Assembly (NCBI RefSeq): GCF_002847285.1
Contig: NZ_CP025407.1
Location: 5,178,501 to 5,242,500 of the forward strand
Source: Streptomyces sp. CMB-StM0423
GTDB lineage: Bacteria > Actinomycetota > Actinomycetes > Streptomycetales > Streptomycetaceae
Direction of reading: 5' to 3'
Length of the DNA: 64,000 bases
A program made the position numbers and the translations under genes. How positions within the stretch are numbered: position 1 is the stretch's first letter; every line of letters begins with the position of its first letter. Positions 26,811 through 35,004 of the stretch are shown here, in pieces. Under the pieces are notes generated by a model. It did not search any database. It was not told where the DNA came from and saw only the letters and a program-made list of their open reading frames with translations.

Positions 26811-29522
26811 ATGGTCACCTTCGCACAGGCGCAGGAGCGCGCCGACTCGTGGATCAACGGCGGGGTGCCGCAGCAGCGGCGCCGCGAGGTCAAGGTGCGG
26901 GAGTTCGAGCTGGGCTTCGTGGCCTGGGCCGAGATCCCGGCGGGCGACGAGGTGCCGGAGGGCTCGGGGGCGCGCATGGTCATCGCGCGCGACTCGGGCG
27001 ACACGACGCTGTGGCCCGCGCTGCCGGTCGGCGAGGTGATCCGGCGCTTCGAGGAGGAGTACGGCGGCGAGGAGGCGGCGGCGCCGCGTGGCGCGCAGCC
27101 GGGGGAGCGTGTGGACCTGGGGGCGACGTCGTTCCTGCTGACGCCGCCGGAGTGGCTGCAGGAGGCGGCGGACCAGATCGGCATTCCGCGGCGCGACTCG
27201 GGGTCCTCGGGGTCGTCCGGGTCTGCCGGGTCCGGTGGTTCGGGTGGCCGGCACGCGGCTGCGCCTGCTCCTTCCCCGTCGCCGTCGCCTGCCTCGGCGT
27301 CGGGTTCGGGTGCGCCGGGTTCGGGTGCGCCGTACGGGGCCGGGAGCTCCGGTCCCGCTTCGCCGTACGCGGCCGGGGGTGCCGGTGCTTCGGCGGTCTC
27401 CTCCGGGTCGGTGGGCCCGCGGGTGGACCCGACGGCGCCCGCTGCGGCGGCGCCGACTCCGTGGAACGACACCAACTCCCGCGGCGACGACGACGCGGCC
27501 TCCGTACCCCTGCCGGAGACGGTCCTCTCCGCTCAGCTTCCCGACACCCCGCCGCCGAGCGGCCCGTACCCGCCCCCGCCCGGCGGCGGCAGCTACCCCG
27601 GTGCCCCGGGCCCGCACTCGGGCGCGGGCGCTCCGCCCGCCCCCAGCGGCTACCCCGGCGCCCCGGCGCCGCCCGGCCAGCCCGCGGCCCCCGGCGCCAC
27701 GCCCCCTCCGGGCCCCGGCGCCGCACCGGCCCCCGGCTCCGGCAGCTACCCCGGCGCGCCGGGCACCCCGCCCCCCGGCGCCCCCGCCCCGCCGGGAGCC
27801 CCGAACGCCCCCGGCGCCCCACCCGCCCCCGCGGCACCCGGCACCCCGGCCCCGCCCACCCCGCCCACCCCGCCCGCGGCCCCCGGAGCCCCGGGCGCCC
27901 CCTCCGCACCCGGAGCCCCCGGCGCTCCGGGCGCCCCCCACACCCCCTCCGCCCCGCCCCCCAACCCCGGTGGCGGTGCCGCGGACATCGCCGAGCAGGC
28001 CACCAGCAAGGCCACCCCCCTCCCGCCCCCGCTCAAGGGCAAGCGGTCCCCCGGCGGTCAGGGCGTACCGCCGCCTCCCGGCGCCCCCGGCACGCCCGGC
28101 GCCGGCCGCGGCTCCGGGTCCTCGGCGCCGCCCCCGCCGTCCGCTCCGGGCACCCCGGGCGGTGGCAACTCGTACATCCCGACCCAGCTCGTGTCGCAGG
28201 TCGACCCGGGCGCCTCCGCAGGCGGCGCACCCCCGGGCCCACCCTCACCCCCCGGCGCACCCGCCGCCCCACCCGGCGCCCCCGGGGCACCCAGCACACC
28301 CCCGCCTCCCGCGCCCGGCCAGCCCGCCCCGCCCCCCGGCGGCGCCCCCTTCGCACCGGGCGCCCCGGGCGCCCCCGGCGCGCCCCCCGCCGCCGGCCCC
28401 GCCCCCTTCCCCCCGGGCGCCCCCGGCGCCCCCGGACCCGTACCGGGAGCACCCGGAGCACCCGGAGCACCCGCCCCCGGCATGCCACCCCCCGGTGCCC
28501 CCCAGCCCGCCGGCTACGGCTACCCGCCCCCCGGCGTCCCCACCGTCGGCCCCGGCTACCTCGCCGTCCTGCGCTACCGCGCGCAAGACGGCTCCGAGCA
28601 GCAGGTCATGCGCCGCTCCGCCCCCGGCACCGCGCACCCCGAGTGGCAGATCCTGCACGAGCTGCGCGGCATGGGCGTACCCCCGCAGCAGGTCCTGGAG
28701 CTGCACACCGAGCTGGAGCCCTGCGACCTGCCCGGCGGCTACTGCTCCCGCATGATCCGCGAGACCTGGCCGCAGGTGCGGCTCAGCCACACCGCCTCCT
28801 ACGGCCGCGACCACGCCTCCCGTCAGCAGGGCATGCAGCAGCTCATCGAGCACCAGGGCGAGCTGCACCAGGTCGCCGACGGCCCGGCCCGGCCGCGGCC
28901 GCAGCGCGTGCCGCTGCCGCCGCCCGGGCAGATCCCCGTGCTGCCGCCGCTGCCCCCGGAGGGGCTGGGGCACGAGCTGTACCAGGCGTTCGGGCCGCAG
29001 GGCGTGTTCCGGTACGACCAGCGGGCCGTGGCCCGGCAGGGCGTGCCGGACATCGTGGCCCAGACGCTCGTGTGGGCCGGGCTGCCGATGGACTTCGGCC
29101 CGTTCTTCTGGGGCCAGGCGCAGCCGGGCCGGCCGGTGCCGACGCTGGCGGAGCTGGCGGCGGAGCGGGGGGTGCAGGCGGCGTCCGACGCCGGTTCGTA
29201 CCTCGTGATGGGCAACGACTTCGGCCGCCAGATGTGCGTCCAGTACGGCACCGCGCACATCGTCGCCGTGCCGCTGGAGGCGGCGCCCGGCGGGGGCAGC
29301 GCGCCGCCGCAGTTCGTGAACTCGGGGCTGCCGGAGTTCGTGCGCTGCCTGGCGATGCTCGGCCACATGTGGCGGATGCGCTTCGGGCTGACGCCGGACC
29401 AGGCGGGGCGCTGGACGGTCGACTTCCAGTCGCAGTTGGCGGCGATCGACCCGGCGGCCCTCCAGGGCCCCGACCACTGGTGGTCGGTGGTGCTCGAACA
29501 GCTCTGGGACGGCCTGTTGTAA
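26811..29522 (+). CDS. YrhB-type domain, Pro-rich linker, SCP1.201-type deaminase and SUKH-4 fusion
   Basis: 903 aa. Residues 1 to about 125: a YrhB/Imm35-like domain (FAQAQERADSWINGG; FVAWAEIPAGDE). Residues about 127-580: Pro/Ala/Gly-rich linker. Residues about 582-675: deaminase domain with His609-P-Glu611 (GTAHPEWQILHELRGMG) and PC-x6-C with Cys638 and Cys645 (LEPCDLPGGYCSRMI). Residues about 715-900: SUKH-4-like immunity domain (LYQAFGPQGVFRYDQRAV; MDFGPFFWGQAQ; CLAMLGHMWRMRFGLT). A potentially active deaminase is thus bracketed by two immunity-type domains. No signal peptide or membrane helix. In operon with the WHH-SUKH-1 gene. Function untested; no secretion route is visible. Confidence 0.83.
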   Translation: MVTFAQAQERADSWINGGVPQQRRREVKVREFELGFVAWAEIPAGDEVPEGSGARMVIARDSGDTTLWPALPVGEVIRRFEEEYGGEEAAAPRGAQPGERVDLGATSFLLTPPEWLQEAADQIGIPRRDSGSSGSSGSAGSGGSGGRHAAAPAPSPSPSPASASGSGAPGSGAPYGAGSSGPASPYAAGGAGASAVSSGSVGPRVDPTAPAAAAPTPWNDTNSRGDDDAASVPLPETVLSAQLPDTPPPSGPYPPPPGGGSYPGAPGPHSGAGAPPAPSGYPGAPAPPGQPAAPGATPPPGPGAAPAPGSGSYPGAPGTPPPGAPAPPGAPNAPGAPPAPAAPGTPAPPTPPTPPAAPGAPGAPSAPGAPGAPGAPHTPSAPPPNPGGGAADIAEQATSKATPLPPPLKGKRSPGGQGVPPPPGAPGTPGAGRGSGSSAPPPPSAPGTPGGGNSYIPTQLVSQVDPGASAGGAPPGPPSPPGAPAAPPGAPGAPSTPPPPAPGQPAPPPGGAPFAPGAPGAPGAPPAAGPAPFPPGAPGAPGPVPGAPGAPGAPAPGMPPPGAPQPAGYGYPPPGVPTVGPGYLAVLRYRAQDGSEQQVMRRSAPGTAHPEWQILHELRGMGVPPQQVLELHTELEPCDLPGGYCSRMIRETWPQVRLSHTASYGRDHASRQQGMQQLIEHQGELHQVADGPARPRPQRVPLPPPGQIPVLPPLPPEGLGHELYQAFGPQGVFRYDQRAVARQGVPDIVAQTLVWAGLPMDFGPFFWGQAQPGRPVPTLAELAAERGVQAASDAGSYLVMGNDFGRQMCVQYGTAHIVAVPLEAAPGGGSAPPQFVNSGLPEFVRCLAMLGHMWRMRFGLTPDQAGRWTVDFQSQLAAIDPAALQGPDHWWSVVLEQLWDGLL

Positions 29523-29543
29523 CCCTGCGCGGGCAGTACGGGA

Positions 29544-29576
29544 ACGGCCTCACCGGCTCCGCCGGTGGGGCCGTTT
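29544..29576 (+). terminator. Hairpin after the deaminase/SUKH-4 gene
   Basis: AACGGCC...GGCCGTT outer stem with ACCGG/CCGGT inner stem, followed by TTCGTAT. Placed 22 bp after the stop codon. Confidence 0.75.
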
Positions 29577-29694
29577 CGTATGTTCTTCGACCGATGACCA
29601 CCTGAAAGGAGTGGGTGTCAGATTATGACCGATTCGCACGAGTCCTGAAGGATGAGCGCCGACAGTCGACCGGGGACGAGAGGAGCTCGATCAC

Positions 29695-30633
29695 ATGGGC
29701 ACCGTGAAGACGTCGGCTCGGGGCTTCGACACCGTACGCGGTGGTCGCGGCTACCACCCCGACCAAGTGGACGCCGCGGTGACCCGCGTGGGCGAGGAGC
29801 GCGACTCCGCCTGGGAGCGGGCCGCCCGCCTCACCGTCCTGGAGCGCGAGCTGGGCCAGGAGCTGGAACGCCTCACCGGCGAGCTGGCGCAGGTCAAGGA
29901 GCAGACGTACGCGGAACTGGGCGCCCGCGCCCAGGAGATCCTGTACCTCGCCCAGGACCAGGCCGCGGAACTCCGCGGCACGGCGGCGGAGCAACTGCAC
30001 CGCGCGCAGGCCGAGACGCGCCAGTACGTCGAGGAGACCACCGCCGACACCCGCCGCGCCGCGCACGCACTGCGCGAGGAGGCCGAGGCCCGGCTGCGCA
30101 GCGCGCTCGGCGTGGCCGAGCAGGAGGCGGCCGACCTGCTGTCCTCCGCGCACGCCGCGGTCGAGGACACCGCGGGCGAGGCGGCGGCGGCGCTGGCGGA
30201 GATGAAGCACCGCACGGCGGCGATGCTCGACGACGCCGGTCACGAACGCACGGCGGCGGCGCGGCGGCTGGACGAGGAGGTACGGGAGCGGCGGCAGGCC
30301 ATCGACGCCGACCTCGCCACCCGTACCCGGGCCGCGGAGGCGCACCTCGCCGAGCAGCAGGCGGCGCACGCCGAGGCCGAGGAGTACGCGGCCCGCTGCC
30401 GCGACGAGGCGGAGGCGCAGGGCGCGGAGCTGGTGGCGGAGGCGGTGGGGCAGGCGGAGCAGATCGAGCGCGACACGCAGCGCGCGCTGCGCGAGGCGGA
30501 GGGCCGCCGCGAGGAACTGTCGGCGCACATGGAGCACGTACGCGCCACCCTCACGGCGATGACGGGCCGTGCCCCGGACTCCGACCCGGCCACCGGCACC
30601 GTCCCGGGCCCCTCGCCCCACGGGGACGACTAG
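29695..30633 (+). CDS. DivIVA-like coiled-coil protein (often called cellulose-binding)
   Basis: 312 aa, almost wholly Ala/Glu/Arg coiled coil (about residues 35-290) after a short N-terminal motif with a DivIVA-like look (FDTVRGGRGYHPDQVDAAVT). Such proteins belong to the polar-growth/cytoskeletal group near Scy and FilP, though many are database-named cellulose-binding protein. Start ATG 29695 has GAGGAG upstream. The DivIVA-like start suggests interaction with the tip machinery; cellulose binding is not supported by any visible domain. Confidence 0.85.
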   Translation: MGTVKTSARGFDTVRGGRGYHPDQVDAAVTRVGEERDSAWERAARLTVLERELGQELERLTGELAQVKEQTYAELGARAQEILYLAQDQAAELRGTAAEQLHRAQAETRQYVEETTADTRRAAHALREEAEARLRSALGVAEQEAADLLSSAHAAVEDTAGEAAAALAEMKHRTAAMLDDAGHERTAAARRLDEEVRERRQAIDADLATRTRAAEAHLAEQQAAHAEAEEYAARCRDEAEAQGAELVAEAVGQAEQIERDTQRALREAEGRREELSAHMEHVRATLTAMTGRAPDSDPATGTVPGPSPHGDD

Positions 30634-30698
30634 CGGTACGTCCGGGCTGCGAGCGATCTCACCCGGCCACCTCCCTACGCGGTGGCACACTGTTCGCC

Positions 30699-31253
30699 AT
30701 GAACTCCTACGCGCAGCCCGTCTTGAGAACGGTGGACCTCTCGGAGGGGCTGCGCATCGTCGAAAGGCTGCTGGCACTCGCCGACCTGAGCGACCTGGAA
30801 GTCGACTTCGACGCGCGGATCTCCTCGCCCCACGCTCTCTCGGGGGTGCTGGCCCTGCTGCCGGACGCCGACTGGTGGGCGGAAGGGGAGAGGCCCGGCT
30901 CCTCCGCCAGGGGGGACGACCCCGCGGCCTGCCTGCCCGTCCGGCTGTCGTGCTGGTCCGAGACCCCCGAGGCCGTGGAGCCGTTTCTCCGGGCGGTGGG
31001 CGACAGCCCGGCGACGGTGCGGTGGGACTTCAACGCCTGGCCGGAGGCCCCGGAGGTGGGCCTGGGGGCGGGAGGCACCCGCGGGGCGTTCGTCACCTTG
31101 TGCGCGCACGCCCGCGATCTGGAACTGACCGAGCCGGTGGCCGACTACACGGTGTTCGTCCACGTCAAGCAGGTCGAGGCCGAACGCGCTCCGTGGCTTG
31201 CGGCGCAAGTCGGGCTGCGGGTGATCGGTGACCTGGACATGGCACCGTACTGA
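30699..31253 (+). CDS. Hypothetical protein, 184 aa
   Basis: No family recognised. The protein starts MNSYAQPVLRTVDLSEGLRI, contains a segment with several tryptophans (DADWWAEGERPG; VRWDFNAWPEAPEVG) and ends VIGDLDMAPY. No signal peptide or membrane helix. Codon use is like its neighbours. ATG 30699 has no strong RBS. It lies 10 bp from the convergent methyltransferase gene. Confidence 0.7.
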   Translation: MNSYAQPVLRTVDLSEGLRIVERLLALADLSDLEVDFDARISSPHALSGVLALLPDADWWAEGERPGSSARGDDPAACLPVRLSCWSETPEAVEPFLRAVGDSPATVRWDFNAWPEAPEVGLGAGGTRGAFVTLCAHARDLELTEPVADYTVFVHVKQVEAERAPWLAAQVGLRVIGDLDMAPY

Positions 31254-31262
31254 CGGGAGCGC

Positions 31263-31859
31263 TCATCCTGGGCGTCGTGCTCTCAGGACGGCGTCGTGGG
31301 CGTGGTGGGTGCCGGCGGGCGGCGGGGCGGTGCGGGGGCGGGTCTCGTCGGCCAGGATCTCCCAGTCGGGTGCGAGGAGTCCGGCGATGTCGCCGGGCTG
31401 GTAGTAGTCCGCCGGGTCGAAGCCCGGCTCCCCGTGGCGGGCCAGGCCGGCGAGGGCGTGGGTGGCGAAGAGCAGCGTGCCGCCGGGGGCGACGGCGTCC
31501 AGCAGGCCGCGCAGTGCGGCGTGGCCGGGGCGGCGCCTGAGCGGGAAGTAGTGGACGGACACCAGGTCGTAGGCGCCGGCGGGTGGCGGTGCGGCCAGGA
31601 GGTCGGCCCGCTGCCACGTCACCCGGCCGCCGGCGTCGGTGGCCCTGGCGCGCCGCAGGGCGACCCCGGAGACGTCGACCGCGGTGACCTGCCAGCCGCG
31701 CCGGGCCAGCCAGCGGGCGTCGGCGCCTTCGCCGCAGCCGGCGTCGAGCGCCCGGCCCGGCGGCAGGCCGGCGGCCTCGGCGACGAGTACGGCGTTGGGG
31801 TTGCCGCTGAACACCTGGTCGCGGCCGCGGTACATCGCATCCCAGTGCTCGGTGTCCAT
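31263..31859 (-). CDS. SAM-dependent methyltransferase (class I)
   Basis: 198 aa with SAM motif ALDAGCGEGADARWLARRGW, motif II VTAVDVSGVALRRA and the start DTEHWDAMYRGRDQVFSGNPN typical of thiopurine/tellurite-like small methyltransferases in actinobacteria. Start ATG 31859 with GAGAGGAG upstream. Divergent from an XRE-cupin regulator with a palindrome between them, which suggests regulation by that protein. Substrate unknown. Confidence 0.85.
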   Translation of the reverse strand: MDTEHWDAMYRGRDQVFSGNPNAVLVAEAAGLPPGRALDAGCGEGADARWLARRGWQVTAVDVSGVALRRARATDAGGRVTWQRADLLAAPPPAGAYDLVSVHYFPLRRRPGHAALRGLLDAVAPGGTLLFATHALAGLARHGEPGFDPADYYQPGDIAGLLAPDWEILADETRPRTAPPPAGTHHAHDAVLRARRPG

Positions 31860-31912
31860 GTGCCCGCTCCTCTCGCTGTGTGCCGCCACGGTGCACCCGG
31901 CTCGGCGATCCG

Positions 31913-31926
31913 GCAAAGTTCTTTGC
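31913..31926. promoter_or_regulatory. Palindrome in methyltransferase/XRE-cupin divergent region
   Basis: Perfect GCAAAG-TT-CTTTGC inverted repeat, 32 bp before the XRE-cupin GTG and 54 bp before the methyltransferase ATG. AT-rich for this genome, so a natural operator candidate for the HTH of the XRE-cupin protein. Confidence 0.6.
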
Positions 31927-31957
31927 GGAAAGTGCACAGGGGCCGCACAGTGGGCCC

Positions 31958-32560
31958 GTGAGCGATGACATCGACGCCGTGCTCGCCGCGGTCGGCCCCC
32001 GGCTGCGCGAGCTGCGCCGCCGCAGGGGCGTCACCCTGACCGCCCTGTCGGCGACCACCGGCATTCCGGTCAGCACCCTGTCCCGGCTGGAGTCCGGACA
32101 GCGCAAGCCGGGTCTGGAACTGCTGCTGCCGCTGGCCAGGGCGTACCAGGTGCCGAACGAGGAGCTGGTCGGCGCGCCGGCGGAGCTCGACCCCCGGGTG
32201 TATCCGCGGCCGTTCACCCGGAACGGCATGACCGTCGTCCCGCTGACGCGCAAGCCCGGCGGGCTGCAGGCGTTCAAGCACCTGCTGCCCGCCGGTCTGA
32301 CCGACGGCCGTGAGCCCGACCCCCGGTCGCACGAGGGCTATCACTGGCTGTACGTCCTGAAGGGGCGCCTGCGCGTCGTCCTCGGCGACAAGGACTTCAT
32401 TCTCGGAGAAGGGGAGGCGGCCGAGTTCGACACCCACCTTCCGCACTGGTTCGGCAACGCCGACGAAGGCGCCGTGGAGTTCCTCAGCATCCTCGGCCCC
32501 CAGGGCGAGCGCGTCCACGTCCGGGCGAGCTTCCGGCCCGGCGAGCCCGATCACCTCTGA
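31958..32560 (+). CDS. XRE-cupin transcriptional regulator
   Basis: 200 aa. N-terminal XRE HTH (LRELRRRRGVTLTALSATTG, then STLSRLESGQRKPGLELLL) and C-terminal cupin (YHWLYVLKGRLRVVLGDKDF ... DTHLPHWFGNADEGAVEFLS) that likely binds a small ligand. GTG start at 31958. Probably controls the divergent methyltransferase through the GCAAAG palindrome. It stops 16 bp before the convergent methyltransferase at 32577. Confidence 0.9.
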   Translation: MSDDIDAVLAAVGPRLRELRRRRGVTLTALSATTGIPVSTLSRLESGQRKPGLELLLPLARAYQVPNEELVGAPAELDPRVYPRPFTRNGMTVVPLTRKPGGLQAFKHLLPAGLTDGREPDPRSHEGYHWLYVLKGRLRVVLGDKDFILGEGEAAEFDTHLPHWFGNADEGAVEFLSILGPQGERVHVRASFRPGEPDHL

Positions 32561-32576
32561 ACGCCGAGGGCCCCGT

Positions 32577-33422
32577 TCACCGCCGCCGGTAGGCGGTGGC
32601 CAGCACCGAGACGGTGACCCGGCCCGGCGGAGGTCCTTCCGTACGGGCCGGGTGGCGCGCGCTCGGTGTCATCGCCACCAGGTCCAGGGCCTCCGCCGCG
32701 GTCAGGTGGACGGGGTAGTCGACCCGCTCGGTGGCGGCGGCCTCGAAGAAGGGGTCGAGCGCGCGGTGCAGCCGCTCCTCCTTCGCCGGGTCGACGGCGA
32801 CCATCGCGGGCCGCCGGTCGCGCAGTTCGGCCAGGTGGCGCCCGGTGGGGCGGAGCACGACCAGCCGGCCGCCCTGCCGCAGCACGCGGTGGAACCCGGC
32901 CGCGTTGCGCGGGGCGAAGACGTTCAGGACGACATCGGCGGTGCCGTCGGCCAGCGGCAGGGGGCGGAAGACGTCGGCGGCCACGGCGGCGGCCCGGTCG
33001 TGGGCACGGGCGGCGGCGCGCAGGGCGCGTACGGAGGTGTCGAGGCCGACGCCGCGGGCGCCGGGCAGCCGGTCGAGCACGCCGGCGAGGTAGTGGCCCG
33101 TACCGCAGCCCGCGTCCACGACCGTGGCCCGCGGCCGGGACACCGCGGCGGCCGCCAGCCGGGCCGCGGCCGCGCGCAGCGGCTCGTACGCGCCGGTGGC
33201 CAGGAACCGGCTCCGGGCGCGCACCATGTCCGCGTCGTCGCCGCTGGTGGCGCGGGCGCCGGTGAGCAGGCTGACGTAGCCGTGGCGGGCGAGGTCGAAG
33301 GTGTGGCCCGCCGGGCAGCGCAGGGCGCCGCCTTCGGGGTGCAGGCGGCGGGTGCGGCGGCACGTGGGGCAGCGCAGCACGTCGAGCGAGAGGGCGAGGG
33401 CGGGGGGAAGCGGTACGGGCAC
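32577..33422 (-). CDS. RlmA-type 23S rRNA (guanine-N1) methyltransferase
   Basis: 281 aa. N-terminal zinc-ribbon (LRCPTC ... LRCPAGHTFDLARHGYVSLL) and Rossmann fold with VVDAGCGTGHYLAGV. This arrangement is RlmA/TlrB: G745 in Gram-negative or G748 in Gram-positive 23S rRNA, domain II. TlrB relatives give tylosin/mycinamicin resistance in producers, so this gene could affect macrolide tolerance; which G is modified cannot be told here. GTG 33422 has AGGAG upstream. Confidence 0.88.
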   Translation of the reverse strand: MPVPLPPALALSLDVLRCPTCRRTRRLHPEGGALRCPAGHTFDLARHGYVSLLTGARATSGDDADMVRARSRFLATGAYEPLRAAAARLAAAAVSRPRATVVDAGCGTGHYLAGVLDRLPGARGVGLDTSVRALRAAARAHDRAAAVAADVFRPLPLADGTADVVLNVFAPRNAAGFHRVLRQGGRLVVLRPTGRHLAELRDRRPAMVAVDPAKEERLHRALDPFFEAAATERVDYPVHLTAAEALDLVAMTPSARHPARTEGPPPGRVTVSVLATAYRRR

Positions 33423-33642
33423 GGGGCACTCCTGGCACGGGGCGGACGGGGACCGTGCCTGCGGGCGCGCGCGCAACGCCGTTGCCCGCGAGGCGGGCGG
33501 CGAGGGAACGCGGATCACGCGGCAGGCACGCCGGGGAGGGCGACGCCGGCCGGCGCCGCCCTCAGTGCCTTCCGCTCAGAGGAAGCAGTGCGGACCGCTC
33601 GTGAATGCCACGCCACGAGTCTACGAGCCCCACGCGACGGGT

Positions 33643-34665
33643 TCAGGAGCCGCCGTCGGCGGAGGCCGCCGGGTCGCCGTGCCGGTACTCCCGGGGCGTC
33701 ACCCCGTACGCCGCGCGGAAGTTGCGCGTGAACGCCGCCGCGTGGATGTAGCCCCAGCGGGCCGCGATCCGGTGTACGGGCACCGCCGCGAGCACCGGGT
33801 CGGCGAGGTCGCGGCGGGCGTGTTCGAGGCGCTGGCGGCGGATCCAGCCCGCGACTGTCTCGCGGCCCCCGGTGTGGGCGCGGAAGATCCGGTGCAGGTA
33901 GCTGACGGAGACGTGGTGGGCGTCGGCGACCGACTGCGGGGTCAGCTCCGGGTCCTCCAGGTGGTGGCGCATGAAGTCCACGACCCGCACCAGCAGCGCG
34001 TGCCTGCGGTGCTCCGGGTCCAGCGACTCCGGCGTCAGCGCCTCCAGTTGGTGGGCCAGGTGGGCGTGCACCAGGTCCAGCACGGCGGTGCCCAGCCGGG
34101 CGGTGTCGGTGGGGCGGTAGACGTCCGCGCTGCTCAGCACGTGGCCGACGGCGCCGGCCAGGAGCGCGCCCGGGCCCTGGTCGCCGGGGAGTTCCCGGCC
34201 GACCAAGCGCCGGAGGCTGCCGGCCGGGAGCGTCAGCCGCTCCTTCGGGATGGTGACGACCAGCGCGTCGAAGGTCCCGCAGGCGTCCGGGGGGCGGCAG
34301 TCGAAGCCGTTGAGCCGCGTCCCGTCGTGGAAGTACATGCCGCCGGGGCGGCAGACGCCCGTGCGGCCGTCCCAGTCCGTGTGCAGCGAGCCCTGAAGGG
34401 GCATGAGGAACTGGTACGCGTCGTCGCCGACGTCGGCGTCCGCGGACGCGCGGCGTACGTTCACCGGGGAGAGCCTGCGGGCCGCGACCTGGACTTCGCC
34501 CAGTCCGATCTCCAGTTCCTCGGCGAGGAACCCGGTGCCGTCCCAGCGCTCACCGCCCGGCTCCAGGGCGCAGAACCCCTCCATCCGCGAGCACATCCGG
34601 TTCGTCCAGTGGGAGAACCGGTCCGGTGCCGGTACCTCGTCGCTGCGGAACTCGTCCCCGATCAT
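33643..34665 (-). CDS. AraC-family regulator
   Basis: 340 aa. N-terminal AraC-binding-like domain (about 30-210; YQFLMPLQGSLHTDWDGRTG) and C-terminal double HTH (TPQSVADAHHVSVSYLHRIF; IAARWGYIHAAAFTRNFRAA, then YGVTPREYR). Start at ATG 34665, with GGAGG upstream. Divergent from the lipoprotein gene. Target unknown; direct repeats at 34796-34820 are candidate sites. Confidence 0.9.
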   Translation of the reverse strand: MIGDEFRSDEVPAPDRFSHWTNRMCSRMEGFCALEPGGERWDGTGFLAEELEIGLGEVQVAARRLSPVNVRRASADADVGDDAYQFLMPLQGSLHTDWDGRTGVCRPGGMYFHDGTRLNGFDCRPPDACGTFDALVVTIPKERLTLPAGSLRRLVGRELPGDQGPGALLAGAVGHVLSSADVYRPTDTARLGTAVLDLVHAHLAHQLEALTPESLDPEHRRHALLVRVVDFMRHHLEDPELTPQSVADAHHVSVSYLHRIFRAHTGGRETVAGWIRRQRLEHARRDLADPVLAAVPVHRIAARWGYIHAAAFTRNFRAAYGVTPREYRHGDPAASADGGS

Positions 34666-35004
34666 GCCTGCCTCCACCCCGACTGCCCCCCGAGACAAGT
34701 CCCCCGAGCCTAGAGCATCCATTTACCCGCCCTTTACCCGGACGGCGGGACCGCGCGGAGCGGGCGGAGTGCGCCGGGGGCGCGCGGCGCGGGCCGCGGC
34801 TGACGTCTGCGGCTGACGTCGACGCATCGTCAAGAAAGTGTCCTCAGAGCGTCAATGACCCGGCGGGGGCCCGGCTGCCACCGTGGGTCGGGACACGAAT
34901 ATGCGCGTGCGGTGACCGCTCGTGTCCTTGCTTGCATGCCTCTCATGCACGACCAGCACGAGAGACCGCGCGCGCCACCGCGCATTTTCGAAAGGCAACC
35001 CTCA
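34666..35004. promoter_or_regulatory. AraC/lipoprotein divergent region with 12-bp direct repeats
   Basis: 339 bp without a gene. GCGGCTGACGTC occurs at 34796-34807 and again at 34809-34820, a 13-bp period that suits AraC-type tandem half-sites. The region also contains the purine-rich GAAAGG RBS of the lipoprotein gene. No other structure seen. Confidence 0.5.

Noticed and set aside
26849..29605. 918-codon plus-strand ORF across the deaminase/SUKH-4 gene
   Set aside because: Alternate frame of the Pro-rich linker; high-GC shadow.
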